NCBI GenBank assembly: GCA_964637565.1
Contig: CAZWTY010000008.1
Span: 1-64,000, forward strand
Direction of reading: 5' to 3'
DNA length: 64,000 nucleotides
DNA from: DYJE01 sp964637565
Lineage (GTDB): Bacteria > Desulfobacterota > Desulfobacteria > Desulfobacterales > Desulfolunaceae
The notes beneath the pieces were generated by a model. The model was not told where the DNA came from, did not search any database, and saw only the letters and a list, made by a program, of their open reading frames with translations. Numbering within the stretch: the first letter of the stretch is position 1; every line of letters begins with the position of its first letter. Both the position numbers and the translations under genes were made by a program. This document shows positions 49,138 to 57,887 of this stretch, one piece after another.

Positions 49138-50140
49138 GGCGCTCCCGATCCCGGTTCACCATGTCAGCCAGTTTTTCTTTAAGCCCGGCGACCCCTTGGG
49201 TGGTGGCCGCGGAAATTCGGAGGATGGTCACATCCCCCACAGCCTTCTGGAAAAGATCGGCCCTTTCTTCGGCCTCGGGCAGATCCATCTTGTTCAAGAC
49301 CAGGATCTGCTCTTTTTCCGCAAGGGCCGGGCTGTAGAGGGCCAGTTCCCTGTTCAGGGTCTCGTACATAGCCAGGGGATCATCGGGGTCGATGGCCGAG
49401 GCGTCCATGAGATGAAGCAGGAACTTGTTCCGTTCCGCATGTTTCAGGAACTGGATGCCCAGACCCAGGCCTTTGTGGGCCCCTTCGATCAGGCCGGGAA
49501 TGTCCGCCACGGCGAACGGTTCTCCCCAGTCGTGCTGGACCATGCCGATATTCGGTGTAAGGGTGGTAAAAGGGTAGTCGGCCGTTTTGGGCCTTGCAGA
49601 GGATAACACGCTGATCAGGGTCGATTTTCCCGCGTTGGGAAAACCGATGATTCCCACATCCGCCAGGAGTTTCAACTCCAGTTTCACTTCGAGAAAAACA
49701 CCGGGTTCTCCGGGTTGTGCGAACCGGGGAACCCTGTTTCTGGCCGTGGCGAACCGCTTGTTGCCCTGGCCGCCCCGCCCGCCCTGGGCGATGACCTGTT
49801 CTTCTCCGTCATGCACGAAATCATGGATGATCTCGCCTGTTTCACAATCGGTCACCAAGGTACCCACGGGAAGCTCGACAACGATGTCCTTGCCGTTTCT
49901 GCCATGCCTCTGGGCGCCTTCGCCAGGCCGGCCGTCTTCCGCCGCGATATGGCGGCGGTGCCGGAACTCGTAGAGTGTCCGCCTGTTTCCGACGGCCTTC
50001 AGTATGACGCTTCCACCATCACCACCGTCCCCTCCGTCCGGACCGCCACGTTCGATAAACTTCTCCCGGCGGAAGCTGACGCATCCTCTTCCGCCTTTGC
50101 CGGACTGGACAGTAATGATGGCTTCATCGATGAATTTCAC
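49106..50140 (-). CDS. obgE: GTPase ObgE/CgtA
   Basis: A 344-residue GTPase in 50S biogenesis and stress signalling. The glycine-rich Obg fold is at the N-terminus (GKGGRGCVSFRREKFI, GPDGGDGGDGGSV), then the G domain with GFPNAGKSTLIS (G1), DYPFTTLTPNIG (G2), DIPGLIEGA (G3) and LNKMD (G4). The extra C-terminal domain of some Obg proteins is absent. The start is GTG overlapping the rpmA stop (GTGA). Confidence 0.96.
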   Translation of the reverse strand: MKFIDEAIITVQSGKGGRGCVSFRREKFIERGGPDGGDGGDGGSVILKAVGNRRTLYEFRHRRHIAAEDGRPGEGAQRHGRNGKDIVVELPVGTLVTDCETGEIIHDFVHDGEEQVIAQGGRGGQGNKRFATARNRVPRFAQPGEPGVFLEVKLELKLLADVGIIGFPNAGKSTLISVLSSARPKTADYPFTTLTPNIGMVQHDWGEPFAVADIPGLIEGAHKGLGLGIQFLKHAERNKFLLHLMDASAIDPDDPLAMYETLNRELALYSPALAEKEQILVLNKMDLPEAEERADLFQKAVGDVTILRISAATTQGVAGLKEKLADMVNRDRERHDDECPEDDI

Positions 50141-50391
50141 GCCGCATAAACACTGACTTTTTTGCGTTTCCGGTCCAGTCTCTCAAACGTGACCACACCG
50201 TCGATCAGGGAGAAAAGGGTGTAGTCCTTTCCCACGCCCACGTTGTTGCCGGGGTGGATGGAACAGCCCACCTGACGTACAAGAATGTTGCCCGCAAGGA
50301 CGGATTCCCCGCCGAACCGTTTCACACCGCGTCTCTGAGCGTTACTGTCGCGACCGTTTTTGGTGCTGCCGCCCGCCTTCTTATGTGCCAT
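50137..50391 (-). CDS. rpmA: 50S ribosomal protein L27
   Basis: An 84-residue L27 with the conserved MAHKKAGGSTKNGRDSNAQR start, lying near the peptidyl transferase centre. There is no leader peptide of the Firmicutes type, so it is not processed. Start at the ATG 50389-50391. It overlaps obgE by 4 nt. Confidence 0.97.
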   Translation of the reverse strand: MAHKKAGGSTKNGRDSNAQRRGVKRFGGESVLAGNILVRQVGCSIHPGNNVGVGKDYTLFSLIDGVVTFERLDRKRKKVSVYAA

Positions 50392-50463
50392 TTGTAAACT
50401 CCTTTTGACGTATTCCGGCTTCAAGGACTCGAAGAACCGGAACCTCTGAAATCAGGTCGTGGA

Positions 50464-50778
50464 TTAAGCCTTGATACTGTCGATTTTCACCGCGGTGAAC
50501 ATCTGGCGGTGACCCACCTTGCGGCGGGAATGTTTGCGACGTTTGTACTTGAAGGCGATAACCTTTTTCTCCTTGCCCTGCTGAACGATATGTCCGCTGA
50601 CCACGGCCCCGTCAAGCATCGGCCGTCCCAGTGTGACGTTTTCTCCATCGGAAAACATCAGAACGCTGTCGAAGGAAACCGGAGCGCCAACTTCGCCTTC
50701 CAGTTTTTCCACCCGAAGGATCTCGCCTTCCTGGACTCTGTACTGTTTTCCGCCGGTTGAAACCACAGCATACATCAT
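50464..50778 (-). CDS. rplU: 50S ribosomal protein L21
   Basis: A 104-residue L21 with the characteristic MYAVVSTGGKQYRVQEG start and IAFKYKRRKHSRRKVGHRQ rRNA-binding region. Two adjacent ATG codons begin it; GGGAG lies upstream. It is the first gene of the rplU-rpmA-obgE-proB-proA operon with a strong promoter ahead. Confidence 0.97.
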   Translation of the reverse strand: MMYAVVSTGGKQYRVQEGEILRVEKLEGEVGAPVSFDSVLMFSDGENVTLGRPMLDGAVVSGHIVQQGKEKKVIAFKYKRRKHSRRKVGHRQMFTAVKIDSIKA

Positions 50779-50841
50779 CTCTAATCTCCCGTTTTTGCTT
50801 TATTATCAGGCCACACAGGCCTCGGATTTAAAAACCTAACC

Positions 50842-50869
50842 ATTTTAGACTGTTTAAGTATCTTGTCAA
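50842..50869 (-). promoter_or_regulatory. Near-consensus sigma-70 promoter of rplU operon
   Basis: On the minus strand TTGACA (50869-50864), 16-nt spacer, TAAAAT (50847-50842). The start of transcription near 50835 gives a leader of about 57 nt that contains a small AGGCC/GGCCT hairpin. It fits the high expression expected of ribosomal protein genes. Confidence 0.75.
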
Positions 50870-50904
50870 GAGAATAATACGACGGCCCCCAAATTAGAGA
50901 CCAT

Positions 50905-52041
50905 TCACCCCGAAGACCCCACCAGTTTCGACACCGGAACGATACGGACCCGACTGCTCAGCACCGGGTATTCCTCCACCAGAATCTCGTAGGTCTCTTC
51001 ATGGGGATGGCCGATTCCGATGGCCCGCCCTTTTTTCTCCGCTTCCCGGACCAGGGTCCTGACCTGCCGCCTGATCGCCTCCCTGTCCCTGCTGTGATCC
51101 AGGAAAACGTCACGCTCGGCGTAGGGGATCTGAAGCAGGGACGCCGACGGTCCGCACACCGACCGGTGGGCCGTCCGGCTGTCCACGAAAAACAGATCCT
51201 TTTTCTTGAGCACCGTGAACACCTGGTACATCTTCGTGGACTCCGAGGTCAGCCTGGAGCCCATGTGGTTGTTCACACCCACCACCCCCGGCACCGATTC
51301 CAGGTTGTCTTTCAACGTTTCGATCAGGGCGTCCGGATCCTGCGCCATAAGCAGGGCCCCCGGGCCCGGATCGACCCTGGGATAGCCCTCGGGTTCCATG
51401 GGCAGGTGGAGCATGATCTCCATGCCCTTTTTCCGGGCGTAGGCGGCGATCTCCCGGCGGTGGGGGCTGTGGGGCAAAACCGAAAAGGTGATCCCCCTGT
51501 CGATGGCCGCCAGCTTCCTGGCCATCTCCCGGTCATAGCCGATGTCGTCGATGATCAGGGCCACCCTGGGAAGATCGGTCCTGTCCGGCCGTTTGCCCGG
51601 GACAAAGGGCAGTTCACGGGGGGGCGTCTCTTTTCCGGTGTCTTCCTGAACGCTTCCTTTTTCAGGTATGTCGGCTGATGTTTCCTCCGGGGGTTCGTCT
51701 TCCTCGTTTCTGTAGGAATGGACCTCGGGGGCTTTTTTCACGGTAATGGAACCCGGCTTTTCCTTGAACACCTCGTAGAGGGGTTTCTTCCTGCTGCCTT
51801 CAGGTGGAAACACCTGCCGGATCAGATAGCCTGCCCCCACCACGATCAGAACAAGAATGAAAAGACCGGCAAAGACCCTGAAAAACCCGGACCCGCCTTC
51901 CGCCTTTTTTTTCCCCGATCCCGATTTCCTGCGGTTCCCCGTGGACCGGGACCTGGATGGGCCTTTCGATGAAGCCATAGTTTTACCGCCGCCCGAGGCA
52001 CGCTTTGTCCCGGGTCTTTTGTCGCCTTCGCCCTTCGCCAT
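50905..52041 (-). CDS. Divergent polysaccharide deacetylase (YibQ-like)
   Basis: A 378-residue protein: basic Ser/Gly/Lys-rich N-terminus, one membrane helix (GLFILVLIVVGAGYLI), a charged Pro/Glu-rich linker, then a divergent polysaccharide deacetylase domain (COG2861, YibQ type). Domain landmarks are VALIIDDIGYD, FSVLPHSPH, MEIMLHLPMEPEGYP, VNNHMGSRLT, DSRTAHRS and IGIGHPHEET. Probably acts on an envelope glycan in the periplasm; YibQ function is unsettled. It is downstream of ctpA and envC-like genes, the usual neighbours. Start is uncertain: ATG at 52041 or at 51978. Confidence 0.85.
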   Translation of the reverse strand: MAKGEGDKRPGTKRASGGGKTMASSKGPSRSRSTGNRRKSGSGKKKAEGGSGFFRVFAGLFILVLIVVGAGYLIRQVFPPEGSRKKPLYEVFKEKPGSITVKKAPEVHSYRNEEDEPPEETSADIPEKGSVQEDTGKETPPRELPFVPGKRPDRTDLPRVALIIDDIGYDREMARKLAAIDRGITFSVLPHSPHRREIAAYARKKGMEIMLHLPMEPEGYPRVDPGPGALLMAQDPDALIETLKDNLESVPGVVGVNNHMGSRLTSESTKMYQVFTVLKKKDLFFVDSRTAHRSVCGPSASLLQIPYAERDVFLDHSRDREAIRRQVRTLVREAEKKGRAIGIGHPHEETYEILVEEYPVLSSRVRIVPVSKLVGSSG

Positions 52042-52161
52042 GCAGAAAAAACCTGCCCCCCCTGACAATTGAAATCCACCTTTTACAGAACTTGTCTCCA
52101 ATGATCAACCCTAAGCTGATCACCCAGGTTTTTTTCCTCTGACGACGGCGTCGGCGTCATC

Positions 52162-53697
52162 TCACTTGGAGCCGGAAAAAACCCTGTAGCTGACCAGGAG
52201 ATCAAGGGCCTGTTTCACCTGGCTGTCCAGAAGAAGTCTTTCCCTGTCGGGCTTTCCAAACTCATCACCCAGAGTGTCCTCTTCTTCCAGTGTCACATAA
52301 CGGTTCTGGCCGTTCACATAGCCCACATCCTTTTCATGGGAAATTTTCAGCCAGTTGTTTTCCAGTTTCCCCAGCACCCTGAAACGGGCCCCTTTCGCAA
52401 GCACCTTGACCAGCCGGCTGGCCGGATCGTCTGTTTCACGCATGTTCAAAGAGTCGGTATTCACGGTGCCCGTGATCACAGACACATCATCCGAAGGCTC
52501 GGCAACAGGCGCAGACTCCTCTGCCCCACTCCCCTTCAGATGGTTTTTCAGGTCCTTTTCCTTGATAAACTCCTGTTTCGTCTCTTTCTTGAGCTTCACG
52601 TAGCCCGCGTCGATATCGGGTACGATGCCCTCGGCCTGAATGGACCTCCCACTGGGGGTATAGTAACGTGCCACGGTGAGCTTGAGGGCCGAACCGTCTC
52701 CCAGGGGCTTGATGTTCTGAACCGACCCCTTTCCAAAAGAAGGTGTGCCCAGGATCAGGCCGCGTTTGTGGTCCTGGAGGGCTCCGGCTACGATTTCCGA
52801 AGCGCTGGCGCTGCCGCCGTTGATCAGGACCACCAGGGGCCAGGTTTTTTCGTGGCCGCTGTCACGAGCCTCCCAGATCTGGGAATCCTCGGGATTCCGG
52901 CCCCGGATGGACACGATGACCCCTTTTTTGATGAACAAATCGGTGATGGAAACAGCCTGCTGAAGCAGCCCCCCGGGATTGCCCCTGAGATCGAGAACCA
53001 GCCCCTTCATGGGTTTGGCTTCCTTTTCAATGACGGCCAGGGCTTTTTCAGCGTCCCGGGTGGTGTTTTCATTGAAGTTGCTGATGGCCAGGTAACCATA
53101 GCCAGGGGCCAGGGTGGCGAATTTCACCGACTCCAGGGGGATATCGTCCCGGACCAGTTCGTAGTCCACCACGGTTCCGTCGTTCTTTTTCCGGATTGTC
53201 AGCTTGATTTTACTGCCCTTGGCCCCTTTTATACGGTTCACCGCGTCGTTGATGGACATGTCCTGGGCCGGTTCGTCGTTGATCTTGACGATCACATCTC
53301 CGGCCCGGATGCCGGCCTTGAAGGCCGGGGTCCCCTCGATGGGGGATATCACCGTCAGGATGTCGTCCTTGATGGTCAGTACCACACCGATCCCGGAAAA
53401 CTCCCCTTTGGTGTCCTCGTGGAGGGCTTCGTATTCCTGGGGATCGAGATAGGCCGAGTGGGGGTCCAGACTCCGGACCATGCCCTGGACGGCCTTCTTG
53501 ATCAGGGCCTCGCTTTCCACAGGGTCCACGTAATTCTTTTCGATCTCGTCGATCACATCGGAAAAAATGATCAGGTTCTTGTAGATCCCATCATTTTCAG
53601 CCCTGGCGGACGTGACGCCCGAAAAAAAACCATGGAAAACGAAAAGCCCGGCCATAACGGCAAGGCGGACCATGACCGAACATCTGGTCTGTCTCAT
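52162..53697 (-). CDS. ctpA: Carboxyl-terminal processing protease with SH3 tail
   Basis: A 511-residue S41 peptidase. A signal peptide (VMAGLFVFHGFFSGVTSARA) is followed by an N-terminal helical part, a PDZ domain (FSGIGVVLTIKDD, PAFKAGIRAGDVIVKIND) and the protease core with GGSASASEIVAGALQD (catalytic Ser) and GKGSVQ (Lys). An unusual C-terminal extension contains a bacterial SH3 domain (residues about 405-465: SLNMRETDDPASRLVKVLAKGARF). It cleaves C-terminal tails of periplasmic substrates. In operon with ftsEX and the EnvC-like gene, it may trim cell wall enzymes. Confidence 0.93.
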   Translation of the reverse strand: MRQTRCSVMVRLAVMAGLFVFHGFFSGVTSARAENDGIYKNLIIFSDVIDEIEKNYVDPVESEALIKKAVQGMVRSLDPHSAYLDPQEYEALHEDTKGEFSGIGVVLTIKDDILTVISPIEGTPAFKAGIRAGDVIVKINDEPAQDMSINDAVNRIKGAKGSKIKLTIRKKNDGTVVDYELVRDDIPLESVKFATLAPGYGYLAISNFNENTTRDAEKALAVIEKEAKPMKGLVLDLRGNPGGLLQQAVSITDLFIKKGVIVSIRGRNPEDSQIWEARDSGHEKTWPLVVLINGGSASASEIVAGALQDHKRGLILGTPSFGKGSVQNIKPLGDGSALKLTVARYYTPSGRSIQAEGIVPDIDAGYVKLKKETKQEFIKEKDLKNHLKGSGAEESAPVAEPSDDVSVITGTVNTDSLNMRETDDPASRLVKVLAKGARFRVLGKLENNWLKISHEKDVGYVNGQNRYVTLEEEDTLGDEFGKPDRERLLLDSQVKQALDLLVSYRVFSGSK

Positions 53698-53777
53698 CGG
53701 TTGTTGTATCCTTTCGAAACGTGCGTTCAGATTGATTCAGGGTGGAAGCCCCAGGCTCCGTCCCCGTTCCCGTTCAT

Positions 53778-55205
53778 CTATCTTCCTCTTGCCAGCCAGG
53801 CCATGGGATCCAGGGGCTGGCCCCTGTGCCTGATCTCGAAGTGGAGCAGGGGGCCTGAAAGGGAGCCGGTGTCACCCACCGTGGCGATCACCTCCCTGTC
53901 CTCCACCTGTTCTCCTTTCCGTTTGAAAACCTCCTCGGTATGGCCGTAGAGGCTGTAGTACCCGTGCCCGTGATCGATGATGATCAGGTTGCCGTATCCC
54001 TTGAGCCAGTCCGAATACAGAACCTGCCCGGCTCCCACGGCCTGGACAGGCTCTCCCCGGTCGGCCTTGACCTGGATCCCGCTCTGGAAGGTCTCAATCC
54101 TGAGTTCGTTGTCCCTGGATTTTCCGAAGAACTTCACCACCCGGCCTTTCACCGGCATGGGAAGCCTCCCCTTTCTCGCCGTAAAGGCGGTCCCGATCAT
54201 GGGCTCTTCGTCCCGGTCCACCTTCCGGTCCTGTTTTTTCCGGGGAAGCCTGTCCCGCTCAAGGTCACGGATCGTCTGGTCCAGGATCCTGGCCGATTCT
54301 TTCAGCGAGGTCAAAGCCGCGAGTCCTGCGCTCTTCTTGTGCCGTATTTCCGAAAGCAGCACCGATCTCCGTTTCCGGCTGTTCTCGACAACACGGACCT
54401 GGAACACCGCCTCTTTCTTCAACTCTTCGGTCTTCTGCCGGCTCTCCGCAAGTCGGACCTCAATTTCCTTCAGCCGCTCGAGGTTTTCCGTGTGGACGGC
54501 GATGATCCGCTCGTCTTCTTCCAGCACATGGGCCAGAGCCCGCTGGCGCTTGATCATGCCGTACATGGTTTCGGCCGAGGCCAGAACGTTCATTTTGCCC
54601 ACGTGCCCCAGCTTGTAAAGGGCCACGAGTCTCCGGGCCACATGTTTTTCGTTCCGCCGGACGGCTTCCTTGAGTTTTTCCCTTTCTCGGCTGTTGCCTT
54701 GGATCTCCTTTTCGATCCGGGCCAGGTCATTTTTGATAGAGGCCATTTTCATCCGGGCACGGCTCAGTTCCCTGTCGATCCCGTCCAGGTCTCCGAGAAC
54801 CACCTTTTCTTTCCGGGAGAAGGCCTGGATCTCTTCCTCCCGTTGCCTGATCTTTCTTTCGATCTTCCGTTTTTCAGAGCCGGGATTGGCGATGTCTTTC
54901 CGGATTTCGGTCTGTTTGGCCGGTTTACCCCGCCCCGGATCTCCGGTTAGGCGGATGTAGGTTTTTCTGTTTCGGACAAACCCGCGGATCCCGTTTTTCT
55001 CGATTTCAATCCAGCCTTGCCCCGGAGATCCCTTGACGGAAAAATCCGCCCCTTTTTTCAGGATCATCACGCTGCGGCTGTCCTTGTCAGGTTTTGCGCG
55101 CACATGGAGCCTGTCGGACACCACCGTTCCCCGGCCCGCCGCGAAGACCTCCGCCGCAAAGGCCAGAAAGATGAAGAGGGCAAGGATACCTGCGATAATC
55201 TTCAT
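53778..55205 (-). CDS. envC: EnvC-like murein hydrolase activator (SH3, coiled coil, degenerate M23)
   Basis: A 475-residue exported protein: signal peptide, a bacterial SH3 domain (SDRLHVRAKPDKDSRSV), a long coiled coil of about 190 residues, and a C-terminal LytM/M23 domain (IIIDHGHGYYSLYGH, GPLLHFEIRHRG). The first M23 metal-ligand motif HxGxD reads QSGIQ, so the zinc site is broken. That matches EnvC proteins, which activate amidases rather than cut peptidoglycan. I chose the ATG at 55203-55205, which forms ATGA with the ftsX stop, as in FtsEX-EnvC operons. The extra SH3 at the front is not in E. coli EnvC. Confidence 0.9.
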   Translation of the reverse strand: MKIIAGILALFIFLAFAAEVFAAGRGTVVSDRLHVRAKPDKDSRSVMILKKGADFSVKGSPGQGWIEIEKNGIRGFVRNRKTYIRLTGDPGRGKPAKQTEIRKDIANPGSEKRKIERKIRQREEEIQAFSRKEKVVLGDLDGIDRELSRARMKMASIKNDLARIEKEIQGNSREREKLKEAVRRNEKHVARRLVALYKLGHVGKMNVLASAETMYGMIKRQRALAHVLEEDERIIAVHTENLERLKEIEVRLAESRQKTEELKKEAVFQVRVVENSRKRRSVLLSEIRHKKSAGLAALTSLKESARILDQTIRDLERDRLPRKKQDRKVDRDEEPMIGTAFTARKGRLPMPVKGRVVKFFGKSRDNELRIETFQSGIQVKADRGEPVQAVGAGQVLYSDWLKGYGNLIIIDHGHGYYSLYGHTEEVFKRKGEQVEDREVIATVGDTGSLSGPLLHFEIRHRGQPLDPMAWLARGR

Positions 55206-56086
55206 TCTTTTTTCAGAAACTGCTTCAAGGAAAGGAAACATCCCAACCACCCGACAAAGATACTGTAAACGAGGATTCCCAGAACACTGTCAAACGACAG
55301 AAAACGGATATGGACCACATAGGACGTGAAATTCCGTTCGATGTTGGCGGATATGGCCAGGTAGCCCAGGAAAAGGATCACCAGACCGGCAGCCCCGCCC
55401 ACGGCCCCCTGCATCACCCCGGCGATGTAGGAGGGAATCCTGATAAAGGCGTCCGTGGCCCCCACGAGACGCATGATTTCAATTTCGTCACGCCTGGAAT
55501 AAAGGGCGAGACGGATGGTGTTGGATACGATGAACACCGTCACCATAAAAAACAGGAACCCCATGGTGATCCCGATGAATTTGAACAGGGTGAAGACCTG
55601 GGTGAACCGGCCGATCCAGGCCTGGCCGTACTCCACATCGTCCACGGCCGGGAGGGCGTCCACCCGGGCCGCCAGAGTTTCGATCCGTTCGTAGCTCTGC
55701 TGTTCCGGCTTCATGTAAATCTCGAGGGCATCGGGCAGGGGGTTGGCCTCCAGCCCGTCGAGCAGGGACAGCTGCCGTTTCATCTGGGTTTTCAGGTCCT
55801 CAAGGGCCGCCTCCTTGGAGATGAAGCGGATTTCACGAACCCCTTCCATGGCCCCGATGCCTTGTTTGAGGCGCTCCAGCTCCTCCTGTCCTGTTTCAGG
55901 AACCAGGTAAGCCATGATCCGGATGCCCTTTTTCCAGCCATCCATCACGTCCCCGGCGTTCACGAACAGAAGCCCGCCCGCACTGGCGATAAGAATGGAC
56001 AGGGCGATGGTCGTCATCGTCACGAGGGTGATAAAGAGGTTGTCGGCCATGTCTTTCATGGCTCTTCTGAAGAATTGGGTCATCAT
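55202..56086 (-). CDS. ftsX: Cell division protein FtsX
   Basis: A 294-residue ABC-type membrane component with an N-terminal helix, a periplasmic loop (residues about 50-165) and three C-terminal helices. RDEIEIMRLVGATDAFIRIP is the conserved cytoplasmic element. With FtsE it forms the complex that activates EnvC-like amidase activators at the division site. Two adjacent ATG codons start it; its stop overlaps the envC-like gene. Confidence 0.95.
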   Translation of the reverse strand: MMTQFFRRAMKDMADNLFITLVTMTTIALSILIASAGGLLFVNAGDVMDGWKKGIRIMAYLVPETGQEELERLKQGIGAMEGVREIRFISKEAALEDLKTQMKRQLSLLDGLEANPLPDALEIYMKPEQQSYERIETLAARVDALPAVDDVEYGQAWIGRFTQVFTLFKFIGITMGFLFFMVTVFIVSNTIRLALYSRRDEIEIMRLVGATDAFIRIPSYIAGVMQGAVGGAAGLVILFLGYLAISANIERNFTSYVVHIRFLSFDSVLGILVYSIFVGWLGCFLSLKQFLKKE

Positions 56087-56092
56087 GTAGGT

Positions 56093-56788
56093 CTATGGTC
56101 CCATGTCGGCCCGGACTCCGTGATCCAGAACCCGGCCGTTTTCCAGATAGATGATCCGCTGGTTCGTTTTGCTGAGGATGTCCCGGTCATGGGTGGCGAT
56201 CACGATGGTGGCCCCCCTTGACTGGTAGCTCTTGAGAAGGTCCATGATAATGCCCGCCGACCTGGAGTCCAGACTGCCCGTGGGTTCGTCGGCCACAATG
56301 ATCTTGGGATCCCCCACGATGGCCCTGGCCACGGCCACCCGCTGCTGTTCCCCGCCGGAAAGACTGGGCGGATACTGGTTCATTTTGTCTTCCATTCCTG
56401 CCTGGCGGAGAACGTTCTGCACTTTTTTCCGGATCAGCTGGGGTTTCACACCGGCCACTTCGAGAACCAGGGCCACGTTTTCGTAAGCGGTCTTGCTCTG
56501 GATCAGTTTGAAATCCTGAAAGATCACCCCGAATTTTCTCCGAAGCAGCGGGATCTGACCGTGAGCCACCCGGAGAAGGTTCGAACCGTCCACCAGAATC
56601 TGCCCCTCGGACACGATTTCGCCCCGGTACATCAGCTTGAGAAGGGTGGATTTCCCCGCACCCGAAGGTCCGGTGATAAAAACCCACTCGTTGAAATCGA
56701 TATCGATGCTCACATCCGCCAAGGCGTTTTTCGGCCCGTAACGCTTGTACACATGGAACATGCGGATGATGGGATGTTTTTTCTGCAT
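56093..56788 (-). CDS. ftsE: Cell division ATP-binding protein FtsE
   Basis: A 231-residue ABC ATPase with Walker A GPSGAGKSTLLKLMY, Q-loop FQDFKLI, signature LSGGEQQRVAVARA, Walker B IIVADEPTGSLD and switch His ATHDRD. It powers FtsX. I use the ATG at 56788 (MQKKHPIIRMF); a longer frame starting at 56953 has no support, and the ATG at 56761 is another possibility. First gene of the leftward ftsEX-envC-ctpA-deacetylase operon. Confidence 0.94.
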   Translation of the reverse strand: MQKKHPIIRMFHVYKRYGPKNALADVSIDIDFNEWVFITGPSGAGKSTLLKLMYRGEIVSEGQILVDGSNLLRVAHGQIPLLRRKFGVIFQDFKLIQSKTAYENVALVLEVAGVKPQLIRKKVQNVLRQAGMEDKMNQYPPSLSGGEQQRVAVARAIVGDPKIIVADEPTGSLDSRSAGIIMDLLKSYQSRGATIVIATHDRDILSKTNQRIIYLENGRVLDHGVRADMGP

Positions 56789-56932
56789 TTCGCCCAAACC
56801 GGAAAGGAAAATGTCATCCGTTATCACAGGCCTGCCGGTCGCTCCGGATCCTGTTTGTGATTGACCTGTTTTGTTATTGCTGATATGGGCTCCTATGTCA
56901 AGGAGTGCCGTGATCCGGTTTTCCTTACACAA

Positions 56933-56981
56933 AAACCTCCACTGAATTCCCATAGCAGGCTTCTTCCTTCAGTGGAGGTTT
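56933..56981. repeat. 14-bp inverted repeat between ftsE and pyrE
   Basis: AAACCTCCACTGAA (56933-56946) and its exact complement (56968-56981) flank a 21-nt loop. It lies between divergent genes. Its right arm abuts a TATAAT (56989-56994) that could be the pyrE -10, so it may act as an operator or an insulating hairpin. Minus-strand reading gives a short U run, so a terminator function is also possible. Confidence 0.6.
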
Positions 56982-56988
56982 ATACTCT

Positions 56989-56994
56989 TATAAT
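56989..56994 (+). promoter_or_regulatory. Candidate pyrE -10 element
   Basis: A perfect TATAAT 103 nt upstream of the pyrE start. No good -35 is found (best is CCTTCA or TTCAGT-like sequence inside the inverted repeat), so an activator or the palindrome may contribute. Confidence 0.35.
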
Positions 56995-57096
56995 CGAAAT
57001 AAAATCAACAGATTCTTGGCGGACCCATGAAACGGACGCCCGCCTGCCGGGACATGCACACCCAGAAAATCCAATCAAAGCAAAAGGACCAGGACC

Positions 57097-57654
57097 ATGA
57101 AACAGGAACTTATCGACCTTCTCTGTGAAAAATCGTTCAAATACTCTGAGGAACCCGTTTTCAAACTCGCTTCGGGGAGAATGAGCCAGTTCTACGTCAA
57201 CTGCAAGCCCACCATCCTGAATCCCAAGGGGATGTTCCTTGTCGGACACCTGGTGCACGAAGCCATCCGGGACCTCAAGGTCGACGGTGTGGGCGGACTG
57301 ACCTTCGGGGCGGACCCCATCGCCGTGGCCACGGCTTTTGCATCCGGACTTGAAAACGATCCGGTGAACGCCTTTTCCATCCGCAAAGAGCAGAAAGACC
57401 ACGGCATCATCAAGTGGGTGGAAGGGGATATGAAAAAAGGTGACCGGGTGGTGATCCTGGACGATGTGGTGACCACCGGGGGCTCGACCATCAAGGCCAT
57501 TGAAAGGGCCCGGGCCGAAGGGCTCGAGGTGGTGCGCGTGGTCTGCCTGGTGGACCGCCAGGAAGGCGGTGTGGAAAACATCAAGGCCCTGGTGCCGGAC
57601 GTGGTGGCCATCATCACCCGTGACGAACTCCTTGCGGCCAGAAACGCCGGGTGA
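57097..57654 (+). CDS. pyrE: Orotate phosphoribosyltransferase
   Basis: A 185-residue PyrE that makes OMP from orotate and PRPP in pyrimidine synthesis. Family features are FKLASGRMSQFYVNCKP, GGLTFGADPIAVATAFA, and the PRPP-binding VVILDDVVTTGGSTIKAI. Length is short but typical of a single-domain PyrE. AGGACCAGGACC lies before the ATG. Monocistronic. Confidence 0.95.
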   Translation: MKQELIDLLCEKSFKYSEEPVFKLASGRMSQFYVNCKPTILNPKGMFLVGHLVHEAIRDLKVDGVGGLTFGADPIAVATAFASGLENDPVNAFSIRKEQKDHGIIKWVEGDMKKGDRVVILDDVVTTGGSTIKAIERARAEGLEVVRVVCLVDRQEGGVENIKALVPDVVAIITRDELLAARNAG

Positions 57655-57666
57655 TTCCAAAAAAAA

Positions 57667-57703
57667 TCCGGAATCCCCATCGGAGGTCGATGGGGATTCC
57701 GGA
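57667..57703 (-). terminator. Perfect 16-bp hairpin, U-tract on the minus strand
   Basis: TCCGGAATCCCCATCG (57667-57682) and its exact complement (57688-57703) enclose a 5-nt loop. Eight A precede it on the plus strand, so transcripts from the right (the small gene at 57888-58019) would end in U. On the plus strand the same stem may protect the pyrE 3' end. Confidence 0.75.
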
Positions 57704-57887
57704 TCATTGATCGTAAAGATTTTGCCGGGACACGTTTCCAGACCCCGCCTGAACGCATCTTAAAAAGGCAGGCCGGGGATATCCCATGGGCCTTGGGAAG
57801 GTCCAACAGCATTTAAGGCAACCGTTCACAGCGAGAACAGGCCCGGTGCCTCCTGACCTCACGAAACGGTTTTTTCAATTAAAGCGG

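Noticed and set aside
52336..53949. 537-codon plus-strand open frame over ctpA
   Set aside because: Antisense to a clear ctpA with all catalytic motifs; no domain and no ribosome site.
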